From: DZBG01 sp049241565
Lineage (GTDB): Bacteria; Bdellovibrionota; Bacteriovoracia; Bacteriovoracales; Bacteriovoracaceae
Direction: 5' to 3'
Assembly (NCBI GenBank): GCA_049241565.1
Contig: JBMLQL010000009.1
Span: 62,001 to 126,000, forward strand
DNA: 64,000 nucleotides
Below the pieces are notes generated by a model. That model worked only from the letters and a program-made list of their open reading frames with translations. It searched no databases and was not told the origin of the DNA. Shown here in pieces: positions 16,787-25,680 of the stretch. The position numbers were made by a program, and so were the translations under genes. The number at the start of each line of letters is the position of its first letter. Within the stretch, counting starts at the first letter, position 1.

Positions 16787-17800
16787 ATGAAAAAAGTATC
16801 AACTGCTTTATTCATTGCTCTTTTTTCAGCACAGGCCATCAGTGCCGTTCCTAGTTTGCCTCGTGATCTGACAAAATACCGCCAAGATGTTCTTCATTTG
16901 GGAGCAAAGCTCAATACAATTGAAAAAGAAATTGGTTCAAAAAATGATCTCTATCTCTCATCTATTGAGGCCATTAAGCAGTTTGAAAATGATCTTAAAA
17001 TGTATCAAGACAGACTTGATAAGCTTAAAGATGAACAGCACCGTGCTGAAATCGAAAATCAAAAAATTCTCATGAACTATATCGCCCAAGAAGGGGATGA
17101 TACTGTTGAAGACTGGCAGAAAAAAGCGCATCTTCAGCTACTTCAGACTTCGCAAAATAAGTGGAAACAAAAAGGTGAGGAAATCATTTCTTTCCAAGCT
17201 AAAATTGATGAGTTTTCACTTAAGCTTGAAGAGCTCAAGAAAAATGAATTAGAGCTTCAAGTTGTTATTAAAGAACTAGAAACTCGCAAAAAAACGGCGA
17301 TGGAAACTTATTTAAGTAAGGTCGAAAAGAAAAACGAGCTTGAAGAAAAATATCAACAACGCAAACTTCAAACAAAGATCGTAGCTGTTAAAAAGAAATT
17401 CTCTTCGGCCCCTGAAGTGACCATGAAGGCAGAAAGAATTTTTGCAAAACCCCTGGAAGATTTCTTGAGCTATCAATCAAGTCCAAAGGGAGTGACTTTT
17501 AAGTATAAAGCCGTTCAACCGGTGAAGGCCGTGGGCCCAGGTAAAATCGTTTTCTCAGGCGATCTGGCCAGTTATGGGCAGGTTGTCATGATTGATCATG
17601 GTAATGATTTACGCTCTGTGATCCTTGGAAAAATGTCAATTAGAGTAAAGAAAAATGATCAGGTCAAGGATGGTGACGTTCTTGGTTATACCCAAGGATT
17701 AGGCTCAGAAGCTGATCATTTATACTTTGAAATCCGCAAGAAAAACACCGCACAAAATACTATTTTGTGGTTAGATCTCAATCAAGTCAGTAAAATCTAA
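16787..17800 (+). CDS. envC: EnvC-like murein hydrolase activator (coiled coil + degenerate M23 domain)
   Basis: A 337-residue protein with a signal peptide (1-20, ending QAISAV), a long coiled coil (about 35-205) and a C-terminal LytM/M23 fold. The fold has AVGPGKIVFSGDLASYGQVVMIDHG and a final HLYFEIRKK. The first zinc-ligand motif (HxxxD) is missing and the HxH is reduced to HLYFE, so it should be catalytically inactive, as in EnvC, which activates amidases under FtsEX control. ATG 16787 begins a proper signal peptide. It sits four bases after ftsX. Confidence 0.88.
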   Translation: MKKVSTALFIALFSAQAISAVPSLPRDLTKYRQDVLHLGAKLNTIEKEIGSKNDLYLSSIEAIKQFENDLKMYQDRLDKLKDEQHRAEIENQKILMNYIAQEGDDTVEDWQKKAHLQLLQTSQNKWKQKGEEIISFQAKIDEFSLKLEELKKNELELQVVIKELETRKKTAMETYLSKVEKKNELEEKYQQRKLQTKIVAVKKKFSSAPEVTMKAERIFAKPLEDFLSYQSSPKGVTFKYKAVQPVKAVGPGKIVFSGDLASYGQVVMIDHGNDLRSVILGKMSIRVKKNDQVKDGDVLGYTQGLGSEADHLYFEIRKKNTAQNTILWLDLNQVSKI

Positions 17801-17830
17801 AGCAGTATAAACGCCTCGATTGGAGTCTCC

Positions 17831-19264
17831 ATGAAATCTATTCTAACTCTGGCCCTCGCCAGTTCATTTTTATTAGCCCCAGCCATGGCAACTGAGAAGA
17901 AAAAAGTCCTCGCTTCACCGGTTCCAAAAATTTCAGAAAACAAGAATCGTTTTGAGCAGCTAGAACTTTTTAACAAAGTTCTTTATCTGATTGAGACTCA
18001 GTATTACCGTGAGGTGAGTACAGAGAAACTAGTGGAAGGAGCTCTCAAAGGAATGATGGAGACTCTTGATCCTCACTCATCTTTTTTAAATAAAGATTTT
18101 TTCGCCAAAATGCAAAATGATACGGCCGGAGAGTTTGGTGGACTTGGAATTGAAGTCACTCAGAAAGATGGTGTGATTATTGTGGTGACGCCAATTGATG
18201 ATACTCCTGCCTTTAAGGCCGGCATTCGTTCTAAAGATAAAATTGTTGAAATTGACCATGAACCTATAATCGGACTTTCCCTTGAGCAAGTGATTGAGAG
18301 AATGCGTGGGAAAGTAGGTCAGAAGATTATCCTTGGGATCGCTCGCGAGGGTGAAGAGTCTGTTAAGCAATTCACACTTAAAAGAGAAATCATTAAAGTT
18401 GAGCCAGTTAAGTCTCAGCTTCTTGAAAATAATTATGCTTATGTTCGTCTGACTCAATTTCAAAAACGTGCGGCAGAATCAGTAGAGAAGGCCCTTAAAA
18501 AGATGGAAGCCGAATCTAAAAAAGCTGGTGGTATTAAGGGAATCATTCTTGATCTCAGATCAAATCCAGGTGGACTACTTGATCAAGCCGTTGATCTTTC
18601 TTCTCTTTTTTTGAAAGAAGGGATCGTTGTTTCAACTGAATCACGTGATCCACAAAATAAAGATATTCGTTATGTTAAGAAGTCTGGCTATAAGGACCTC
18701 ACAACTCCAATGATTGTTCTTATTAATGGTTCATCGGCCTCTGCTTCAGAGATTGTGGCAGGAGCTCTACAGGACTATAAGCGTGCCATCTTGATGGGTT
18801 CACAGTCATTTGGGAAAGGGTCAGTTCAAACAGTGGCCCAACTAGATAAGGAGACTGGAGTTAAGCTCACTATTGCTCAGTATATGACTCCGCTTAATCG
18901 TCGTATTCAAGCGGTTGGGATTACACCTGATGTCCTAGTGGATGAAATTGATTTTGCTTCATTTGACAAGGCCCGTCGTGAAGATCGTTATATTCGCGAG
19001 AAAGATTTAAAAAATCACCTCACAGCTTCGATTGAAACTCCAGAAGAGAAAAAGATCAGAGAAGAGCAGGAGAAGCAAGATCGTCTTGAGCGTATTAAGA
19101 TGATTGAGACCAAGAGAAAAGAAGCGAAAGCTGGGAATAAGAAAAATGATGAGGATGAGATCTTTAAAACTTATTCACCTTCAGAAGATTATCAAGTTGT
19201 CCAAGCAGTGAAATATCTTCAGACACTTAAACAGTATGATGAGTTTCTTAAAAATAAAAAATGA
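17831..19264 (+). CDS. ctpA: Carboxy-terminal processing protease CtpA/Prc family (S41)
   Basis: A 477-residue periplasmic protease with a signal peptide (1-20), a PDZ domain (about 100-180, GLGIEVTQKDGVIIVV) and the S41 catalytic core. The core includes LRSNPGGLLDQAV, the nucleophile in NGSSASASEIVAGAL and the lysine in SFGKGSVQT. The C-terminus is charged. In Pseudomonas and Escherichia coli such proteases control the level of M23 peptidoglycan hydrolases; an M23 lipoprotein lies two genes downstream. It starts 30 bases after envC with SD GGAGTCTCC, and overlaps xseA by four bases. Confidence 0.93.
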   Translation: MKSILTLALASSFLLAPAMATEKKKVLASPVPKISENKNRFEQLELFNKVLYLIETQYYREVSTEKLVEGALKGMMETLDPHSSFLNKDFFAKMQNDTAGEFGGLGIEVTQKDGVIIVVTPIDDTPAFKAGIRSKDKIVEIDHEPIIGLSLEQVIERMRGKVGQKIILGIAREGEESVKQFTLKREIIKVEPVKSQLLENNYAYVRLTQFQKRAAESVEKALKKMEAESKKAGGIKGIILDLRSNPGGLLDQAVDLSSLFLKEGIVVSTESRDPQNKDIRYVKKSGYKDLTTPMIVLINGSSASASEIVAGALQDYKRAILMGSQSFGKGSVQTVAQLDKETGVKLTIAQYMTPLNRRIQAVGITPDVLVDEIDFASFDKARREDRYIREKDLKNHLTASIETPEEKKIREEQEKQDRLERIKMIETKRKEAKAGNKKNDEDEIFKTYSPSEDYQVVQAVKYLQTLKQYDEFLKNKK

Positions 19265-20532
19265 TGGATGGTTATAAAGTTGCCAGTGTTTCAGATCTTG
19301 TTTCTGCGATTAAAAGTCATCTTGAATCGGAGTTTCATGAAGTGATGGTTGAAGGAGAGGTGACAAATCTCTCCACTTCGGCTTCTGGGCATTGGTATTT
19401 TAATCTCTCAGATGATGAAGCTTCACTTTCTTGTGCTCTCTTTAAAGGAGATGCTCTTAGGAATCCATTAATAAAATCGATAAAAGATGGCGATAAGATC
19501 GCTGTTCTAGGCCCACTTTCAGTCTATCAAAAACGTGGGACCTTTCAGCTTGTGGCCAAAAGATTAGTTCCTGCCGGTGAAGGAAAACTTAAGCTTCAAT
19601 TTGAAAAACTGAAGGCCAAGCTTGCTTCTGAAGGGCTTTTTGACCTCGATAAAAAACGTCCTCTTCCTGTTTACCCTAAAAAAATAGCTATCCTCACCGC
19701 TGAACAAGGAGCGGCTCTTCAAGACTTTCTAGAGGTCATGAGACGACGTGCTTTGTGGTTTGATATTCTTATTGTCCCTTGTTTAGTTCAAGGTGATGGC
19801 GCCGCTCCCTCGCTTATTAAGGCCCTTAATTATCTTGAGACCCGAGATGATATTGATGTGGTCATTCTGGCCCGTGGAGGAGGAAGTTTAGAGGATCTTT
19901 GGGCCTTTAATGATGAGGCCCTTGCAAGAAAATTGGCGGGGTATAAACATCCAACAATTAGCGCCGTCGGGCATCAGGTTGATTTTTCTCTCACTGATTA
20001 TGTCGCTGATCTTCGCTGTGAAACACCAACGGCGGCAGCCGAGACTCTTTCTCAACCACAAACAGTTCTTAAAAGTAGAATGCAGACAGTGTCAGCTCAT
20101 CTGAAAAAAAATATGCAGATTTCTCTTCTCGATATAGCACAGAAAAAAGAGTCCTACCATCCAAGAGAGATGATTGTTCGAATCAAAGACCGTGTTCAGG
20201 GAAATAAGAACACTTTAAATCGGTTCTCTTTTCAGAAACGAGGAGAAATTCTGGTAGGACTTCATGAAAAACAAATGGAACTGGACGAGGTCTATGGACG
20301 CTTTTCTCATCAGTTTAAAATGTGGCCTGAGAGAATAAATCAGAAATTAAATAGTTATTATAAGGTTCTCTGTGCTCTTTCACCTAAAGATGTCCTTAAA
20401 AGAGGCTATAGCTTCATCGAAAGCAAAGAGCATTCGGTGATTGCATCTAAGAGAGAGTTTGATAAATTAGACAAAGAAACTTCGTTCTCTATTCATTTTC
20501 ATGATGGAGAGGGAAAAGTAAAAAAAGCCTAA
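19261..20532 (+). CDS. xseA: Exodeoxyribonuclease VII large subunit
   Basis: A 423-residue protein with an N-terminal OB fold (VEGEVTNLSTSASGHWYFNLSD) and the XseA catalytic core. The core includes LTAEQGAALQDFLEVM, VIIARGGGS-like VVILARGGGSLEDLWAFND, and SAVGHQVDFSLTDYVADLRC, followed by TPTAAAE. It cleaves single-stranded DNA to oligonucleotides together with XseB. No xseB is visible in this window. The start overlaps ctpA (ATGA), so a cell-wall protease and a DNA repair enzyme are translationally coupled. Confidence 0.94.
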   Translation: MMDGYKVASVSDLVSAIKSHLESEFHEVMVEGEVTNLSTSASGHWYFNLSDDEASLSCALFKGDALRNPLIKSIKDGDKIAVLGPLSVYQKRGTFQLVAKRLVPAGEGKLKLQFEKLKAKLASEGLFDLDKKRPLPVYPKKIAILTAEQGAALQDFLEVMRRRALWFDILIVPCLVQGDGAAPSLIKALNYLETRDDIDVVILARGGGSLEDLWAFNDEALARKLAGYKHPTISAVGHQVDFSLTDYVADLRCETPTAAAETLSQPQTVLKSRMQTVSAHLKKNMQISLLDIAQKKESYHPREMIVRIKDRVQGNKNTLNRFSFQKRGEILVGLHEKQMELDEVYGRFSHQFKMWPERINQKLNSYYKVLCALSPKDVLKRGYSFIESKEHSVIASKREFDKLDKETSFSIHFHDGEGKVKKA

Positions 20533-20542
20533 GGATAGAGTT

Positions 20543-21406
20543 ATGTTTAAATCTTTTCATTCAATGACTATTATTTTTTCCATCCTTATGATGGCCTGTT
20601 CAACAGACAGTAATGGAAAAAATCCAAAGACATCACAAAAGATCACTATTCATCCAGGAGAGGCACGCTTTATTCAATTTGATAAGCTTTCTAAAGAAGG
20701 AAAACTGACTTGTCGAGATAAAGAGTATAAATATTTTGATAATGGATCTCAGTATGGTGCTTTTATTGCTGAAAGCTATTTCTCAGAGATGAATGATTTT
20801 GACTGCCTCTTTAAAGACGGTAAGACGTCAAAAATTGTAGCAAGCTTCAACGTGGTCAAGAAAAAATTCCCAGAAGAAAAACTCAAAGTGGACCCTCGAA
20901 AAATCACTCTTCGGAAAAAAGATCAGATCCGTGTCGCCAAAGAACAAGAGGTTCTTAATAAACTTTATGCTTCTTCGACATCGACTCCTTATTTTCAGAC
21001 TTCTTTTATGGCGCCACTCAATTCTCATATCACGAGTATCTACGGGATCAAGAGAACTTATAATAAGCAACATAAGGGCCAACATTTAGGGACGGATTTC
21101 AGAGCGGCCATTGGAGATAAGATTCCTGCGGCCAATCGTGGTAAAGTGGTTTTTTCAGGAGATCTTTTTTATACTGGCTGGACTGTTATTATTGATCATG
21201 GACTAGATATTTTCACTGTCTATGGTCATCTTTCAAAAACACTAGTTGAGTCTGGACAAATTGTTCAGAAAGGTGATCTTATTGGGCTCTCTGGGAATAC
21301 TGGCCGTACTTCTGGGCCACACCTTCATTGGGGAGTTAAGATCGTAGGGCAGTATATCGACGGGATTGATCTTTCAGAACATACAAAACAATTTTATAAA
21401 GAATGA
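20543..21406 (+). CDS. M23 peptidase lipoprotein
   Basis: A 287-residue lipoprotein with lipobox LMMAC (Cys near residue 19), a domain of about 120 residues, and a C-terminal LytM/M23 peptidase. All zinc ligands are present: HLGTDF (HxxxD) and GPHLHWG (HxH), plus the family segment VIIDHGLDIFTVYGHLS. It should be an active zinc endopeptidase cutting peptidoglycan cross-links, anchored to a membrane. It follows xseA by ten bases and belongs to the same cluster as ftsEX, the inactive M23 activator and ctpA. Confidence 0.88.
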   Translation: MFKSFHSMTIIFSILMMACSTDSNGKNPKTSQKITIHPGEARFIQFDKLSKEGKLTCRDKEYKYFDNGSQYGAFIAESYFSEMNDFDCLFKDGKTSKIVASFNVVKKKFPEEKLKVDPRKITLRKKDQIRVAKEQEVLNKLYASSTSTPYFQTSFMAPLNSHITSIYGIKRTYNKQHKGQHLGTDFRAAIGDKIPAANRGKVVFSGDLFYTGWTVIIDHGLDIFTVYGHLSKTLVESGQIVQKGDLIGLSGNTGRTSGPHLHWGVKIVGQYIDGIDLSEHTKQFYKE

Positions 21407-23112
21407 ACTTGGATAACGTATCGGCCATCTTTCAGTTTCAGCTTGATCAGAAGTTTTCTCCGGCGATGAGAAAACTTCTTGAGTCAGCGCTCGATTCTTT
21501 TCATGAATCAGAAACTCAAGAGTTCACTCTTCCTTTTAAAGGCAAGATTGAGTCTCATAAAATAAATATTTTTCTTGTGGCCCAGGATTCATTTACGGAT
21601 TTTAAAAAGATCCCTCAGACATTCGCTATTGGTTTTGTTGAACCTACTCAGAGTCTTTTTAGCTATGGGCAGAGTGTGGATGACTCACAGATGGATTTCC
21701 TCCTTGATGAGACGGTAGATGCTGAGCAGCTTCGTTTTATTTTGACCCCTCTTTGGCAAGAGAAGTCCTCATTTGCCTTTGAGAAAAAACAACAACTCGC
21801 TGTGAAGAATTTGAAGAAATTTGAAGCAAAGGTTAAAAGTTTTATTAAAAATGAAGCTTTTGGGCATGAAGAGCTTCTTAGTTTTTCTCAGGTCCTTGGC
21901 GAATTTGAAAAACAATTGATTCAATCTGAAGATGCACAAGATATTGAGAAGAATATTAAAAACTTCAGTAAAATTGGATTTAATAAGAGGAAGTTTCAGA
22001 TTTTTTCTCTGTATGATTTTGAAACAATACCTGAATCAGAAAATCTTCTTCCACTGCCACCTCATAAAGATAAGCATTATTTTATTTTTTTTGGCAAAGA
22101 AGAACTGGCCTCTATAGATCTTGTGAAGGGGTATCTCTTTTATTTCACCCTTGTAAATTATCTTTTCACCACTCAAATGATCGATGATCCTTTCAGTTCA
22201 GAAAAAATTTGGGAAGAGGCGCTGGATGCGATTCCATTCCCGGTAAGCTTAATGAGTAGTAAAGGAGAGCTTCTTCAGCATAACTCTTTATTCTCAAAAT
22301 TTTCTAATACTCCAGTTGATTGTTTACGCCTCAAGCACCGAGAAAAAATTCTGATCAATGACATTCCTTATAATGTTTTTCGCAAAGAAATTTATCATCT
22401 TAATGAAAAGAAATTTCTTTTTGTTTTCTTCACGGAAAGTTTTTTTCTCAAAGATCAAGGTGGACTCACTCCTTCAGGGCAAGAGCTGGGTATTATCAGC
22501 TCATCAATAGCTCACGAGTTGAATAATCCTATTGCAGGTATTCAAGCCGCCCTCACACTGATGATGTTAGATGAAGGGTTAAATGAGGAATCAAGACAAA
22601 CTCTCGTGGAGATGAAGAATGGGGCCATGAGATGTAAGCAGCTCATTGAAACATTTCTAGGGTTCTCAAGGGCCACTCCAGGAAAAAGGCCGATGGCCAT
22701 GGATGGAAGTCAAAGTGTGGTGAAGCTTTGCTATGAGCAAGCTCAAAATCTTCTTCGTTTTAGAACAGTTGAGAGTGGAATTCGTTTTTCATTTGAATAT
22801 TCGTGCCATACAGAATTTCGCCCAACGGTGAATTTGAGTCTACTGACGATGACTTTTTATTTGATTTTAGGTGAGTTGATGACTTTATATTCTCATCATC
22901 TTCTTATTTCAGATCAAAACAAACTCGAGAAAGTGATTAAAGGGGAGATTATTGAGTCTTCACAAGAGATTCAAATTCAGCTCTCTGAACTCAATATTTC
23001 TTCGTTTAAGTTCTCAAAACTTATTCAAAATCTTCTGACGATTGAAAATCTTGTTCTACAATCTTCAGATTATTCTCTCAGATTTATTTATCATCCACCT
23101 AAAGATGGTTAG
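21403..23112 (+). CDS. Histidine-kinase-like protein with HisKA but no recognisable ATPase boxes
   Basis: A 569-residue soluble protein. Residues about 1-270 are of unknown fold. A PAS-like part with WEEALDAIPFPVSLMSSKGELL lies near 275-350. A HisKA dimerisation helix has the phospho-acceptor SIAHELNNPIAGIQ (His near 371) and ends at FLGFSRATPG. The remaining 150 residues have the length of a HATPase_c domain. No N box, no DxGxG box and no G2 box can be found. It may receive or pass phosphate without making it, or be a sensor only. It starts within the M23 stop (ATGA). Confidence 0.75.
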   Translation: MNLDNVSAIFQFQLDQKFSPAMRKLLESALDSFHESETQEFTLPFKGKIESHKINIFLVAQDSFTDFKKIPQTFAIGFVEPTQSLFSYGQSVDDSQMDFLLDETVDAEQLRFILTPLWQEKSSFAFEKKQQLAVKNLKKFEAKVKSFIKNEAFGHEELLSFSQVLGEFEKQLIQSEDAQDIEKNIKNFSKIGFNKRKFQIFSLYDFETIPESENLLPLPPHKDKHYFIFFGKEELASIDLVKGYLFYFTLVNYLFTTQMIDDPFSSEKIWEEALDAIPFPVSLMSSKGELLQHNSLFSKFSNTPVDCLRLKHREKILINDIPYNVFRKEIYHLNEKKFLFVFFTESFFLKDQGGLTPSGQELGIISSSIAHELNNPIAGIQAALTLMMLDEGLNEESRQTLVEMKNGAMRCKQLIETFLGFSRATPGKRPMAMDGSQSVVKLCYEQAQNLLRFRTVESGIRFSFEYSCHTEFRPTVNLSLLTMTFYLILGELMTLYSHHLLISDQNKLEKVIKGEIIESSQEIQIQLSELNISSFKFSKLIQNLLTIENLVLQSSDYSLRFIYHPPKDG

Positions 23113-24400
23113 TCGGAAAATTATAAAGATTGGCATTGGCCTCGGCCCATTTCTCAATTCTTGAAAGATAGCCTTTAGAATCTTCTTTAATTTCATTCAG
23201 ACTAATTGAGAGGCACAGATCTGGTCTCAGTTTAAGCTCTTGGGCAAAAAGATGCTCAATAACATCTTTAATACTATTTTGTATGAAAATCTTTCTCTTC
23301 CCTTTTTGCTGTGTCTCAAATCTTCCAATCTGGCCAAGCAGAAACTGATGAAGTTTCTTTCGGTGAGAGGGATATTTAAAAACTAATTGAGAGTAAGGAG
23401 AAAAATTTAAAAAGGAGAAAACAATAAGCTGACCCGAAATAAGATGTGGAGTCACAAGGAAGTCATGTTTATTAAAGATGCTATCATTGCTGTTAAAGGG
23501 ACCATACTGAGAAATAAAATAGTCCACTGTCTTCTGGCGATAAAATTCAGGGATTTTAATAAAATTTTGTGTCAGGAAAAACAATCCTTCAATAAAGGGA
23601 CCGCAAAGTTTGATGCTGATTTGATCCCAGCGATACTCATCAAGAAATTCTCTTAATTGTTTATGTTCTAAAGAAGGATTTTTAATGGGGAGAATGGTGA
23701 GAATAACTCCATTATCACCTTTAACAGTAAGAACGATAGGTCGCTCGATTTTTTTCAAAGTCTCTTCAACCTTACTCAGTCCTTCATTTTTTTCAATATG
23801 AATACGATCAAGCTCGAAGCGATTTCTTGGATAATAAAGTTGATTGATTTTACGAATATTTTTCTTTTCAAAAATTTCCATATACTTCAAAAGAAGACGT
23901 CCCGTGGCCTTAGCATCTTCTGAGGCACGGTGAGCGTGAGAGTGCTCAATATTAAAGATTTGACTCATGTAAGTAAGATTAGAGCTCATAATATCAGGGA
24001 TGAGATACTTAGTCATAATATTGGTACAAATGACTTTATTCTCTAGCGTGGGGCGACCCAGCTTTTTGAGTGTTCCATTTAAGAATGGAATATCAAAAGA
24101 AGTATTATGGGCCACGAGAATACTGTCGCCGATGAATTGAACAATCTCATCAATGATTTCTTCAATCTTAGGTGAGTGGGCCACATCCGCTCCCTTGATT
24201 CCAGTAAGCTTTTGAATAAATTCTGGAATTTCTTTCTCTGGATTCACCAAATAATTTTGCTCTTCAGTAAGTTTGAGATTATCAATTTTAACCATTCCTA
24301 TTTCGATAATACGATCAACCTCAGGATTTCCACCTGTGGTTTCTAAATCGATGACACAAAAATTTAATGATGAGAGTAACTCTAAAGAGGGATTCGACAT
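23099..24400 (-). CDS. DnaQ-like 3'-5' exonuclease with an unknown C-terminal region
   Basis: A 433-residue protein. Residues about 10-180 form a DEDDh exonuclease: VIDLETTGG (motif I), VAHNTSFDIPFLN (motif II) and HAHRASEDAKATGRLL (motif III, His and Asp). This is the fold of the DNA polymerase III proofreading subunit. About 250 further residues carry no recognised domain. ATG 24400 is chosen for AAGGA seven bases upstream; ATG 24430 lacks an SD. It converges on the preceding kinase-like gene with a 14-base overlap. Probably a repair or processing nuclease rather than the replicative epsilon subunit. Confidence 0.82.
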   Translation of the reverse strand: MSNPSLELLSSLNFCVIDLETTGGNPEVDRIIEIGMVKIDNLKLTEEQNYLVNPEKEIPEFIQKLTGIKGADVAHSPKIEEIIDEIVQFIGDSILVAHNTSFDIPFLNGTLKKLGRPTLENKVICTNIMTKYLIPDIMSSNLTYMSQIFNIEHSHAHRASEDAKATGRLLLKYMEIFEKKNIRKINQLYYPRNRFELDRIHIEKNEGLSKVEETLKKIERPIVLTVKGDNGVILTILPIKNPSLEHKQLREFLDEYRWDQISIKLCGPFIEGLFFLTQNFIKIPEFYRQKTVDYFISQYGPFNSNDSIFNKHDFLVTPHLISGQLIVFSFLNFSPYSQLVFKYPSHRKKLHQFLLGQIGRFETQQKGKRKIFIQNSIKDVIEHLFAQELKLRPDLCLSISLNEIKEDSKGYLSRIEKWAEANANLYNFPTNHL

Positions 24401-24442
24401 TTTTTGATCCTTGGAGACATTCGCCCCCATTTAATAGTGAGA

Positions 24443-24838
24443 TTATTTTTTTTCTAAATAATCTGGAGTAAAGGCTTCAGTCAGAAGCTCTTTAAATTTT
24501 TTTGTTTTAACAGTTCCGTTTTTATCACCAATAGTGACTTCAAGATCTGGGTGAGCAAACTCAGACATGACCTGAAGACACATTCCACATGGCGGCCATC
24601 CTGGTTCTGTATAGACATAAACTTTTTTAATTCTTTTATGACCTTCTGAAACAGCCTTCCAAATCGCAACTCGCTCTCCACAAACTGTTCCGCCAAAGCT
24701 CGAGTTCTCTACATTACAACCTGTAAAAATAGATCCATCCTCCGTGACAACAGCACTACCGACTTTGGCATGAGAGTAGGGAGAGTGGGAAAATGTAGAG
24801 GCCTTGATGGCCTTATCTCGAAGTTCTTTATCCGGCAT
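24443..24838 (-). CDS. cdd: Cytidine deaminase
   Basis: A 131-residue zinc enzyme converting cytidine and deoxycytidine to uridine forms. The motifs are complete: GCNVENSSFGGTVCGERVA with the first zinc Cys and catalytic Glu, and WPPCGMCLQVM with the other two cysteines. The length is that of the small tetrameric form. Its start overlaps the stop of the purine nucleoside phosphorylase gene by one base, in an operon of nucleoside salvage genes. Confidence 0.95.
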   Translation of the reverse strand: MPDKELRDKAIKASTFSHSPYSHAKVGSAVVTEDGSIFTGCNVENSSFGGTVCGERVAIWKAVSEGHKRIKKVYVYTEPGWPPCGMCLQVMSEFAHPDLEVTIGDKNGTVKTKKFKELLTEAFTPDYLEKK

Positions 24839-25671
24839 TAAACAATTCCTAATTGCTTTAGTTCTCCAATAGTTTCAGTCAAAATAGTCGCAAATCCAAG
24901 CATGGCTTTTTCTGCCACCACTTTCACGTCTGCATGACTTAATTTCTCAGGTTTTATTCCTGCCGCATGATTAGTGATACAAGCTACTCCGGCCACTTTA
25001 ATGCCGAGATGATTGGCAGCGATCACTTCTGGGACAGTACTCATTCCGACCATATCAGCACCCATCACTCTGAGCATTCTGATCTCAGCCGGAGTCTCAT
25101 AAGTAGGACCTAAAACTGAAACATAGACACCATTTTTCATATCTACTTTATGGCGAGCTCCAACTTCTTTGATGACCTTTGATATTTCTGGATCATAGGC
25201 CTTAGTCATATCTGGAAAGCGTGGTCCAAGTTCGGCCATATTTGGGCCTACGAGTGGATTTCTTCCTGAAAGATTAATATGGTCGTCAATAATGGCCAGA
25301 TCTCCTGGGGCCCATTTTTCGTTGATGCCGCCAGAGGCATTTGTAGTAAAAAGAATTTCAATACCGGCCAGTCCCATCGCGCGTACTGGAAGAACAATAT
25401 CTTCCATCGGATGACCTTCATAAGCGTGAATACGTCCTTGAAGAGCAAGAACTGGTACACCTTTTACATCACCAAAAATAAGTCTACCTTCGTGGCCTTC
25501 AACAGTTGTTTTCTGAAAGTGAGGAATCTCGTTAAAAGGAATAATAATTTTGTTTTGAATATGATCAGCGTAAATACCCAGTCCTGAACCAAGTACAATT
25601 CCTATTTTGGGTTTTGTCTTAATTTTTGACTGAATATAATTTGAAGCTTCAATAATTTTTTGCATTCCCAT
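24838..25671 (-). CDS. punA: Purine nucleoside phosphorylase (trimeric, PNP-I/inosine-guanosine type)
   Basis: A 277-residue enzyme splitting purine nucleosides with phosphate. Family motifs are present: IGIVLGSGLG (phosphate site), VEGHEGRLIFG, LQGRIHAYEGH, TNASGGIN, GPTYETPAEI, MVGMSTVPE and ITNHAAG. SD GGAGGG lies just before ATG 25671. It lies between the pyrimidine phosphorylase gene (nine bases upstream) and cdd (overlapping). The resulting sugar phosphate and base feed salvage, useful when degrading prey nucleic acid. Confidence 0.95.
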   Translation of the reverse strand: MGMQKIIEASNYIQSKIKTKPKIGIVLGSGLGIYADHIQNKIIIPFNEIPHFQKTTVEGHEGRLIFGDVKGVPVLALQGRIHAYEGHPMEDIVLPVRAMGLAGIEILFTTNASGGINEKWAPGDLAIIDDHINLSGRNPLVGPNMAELGPRFPDMTKAYDPEISKVIKEVGARHKVDMKNGVYVSVLGPTYETPAEIRMLRVMGADMVGMSTVPEVIAANHLGIKVAGVACITNHAAGIKPEKLSHADVKVVAEKAMLGFATILTETIGELKQLGIV

Positions 25672-25680
25672 GACTCCCTC

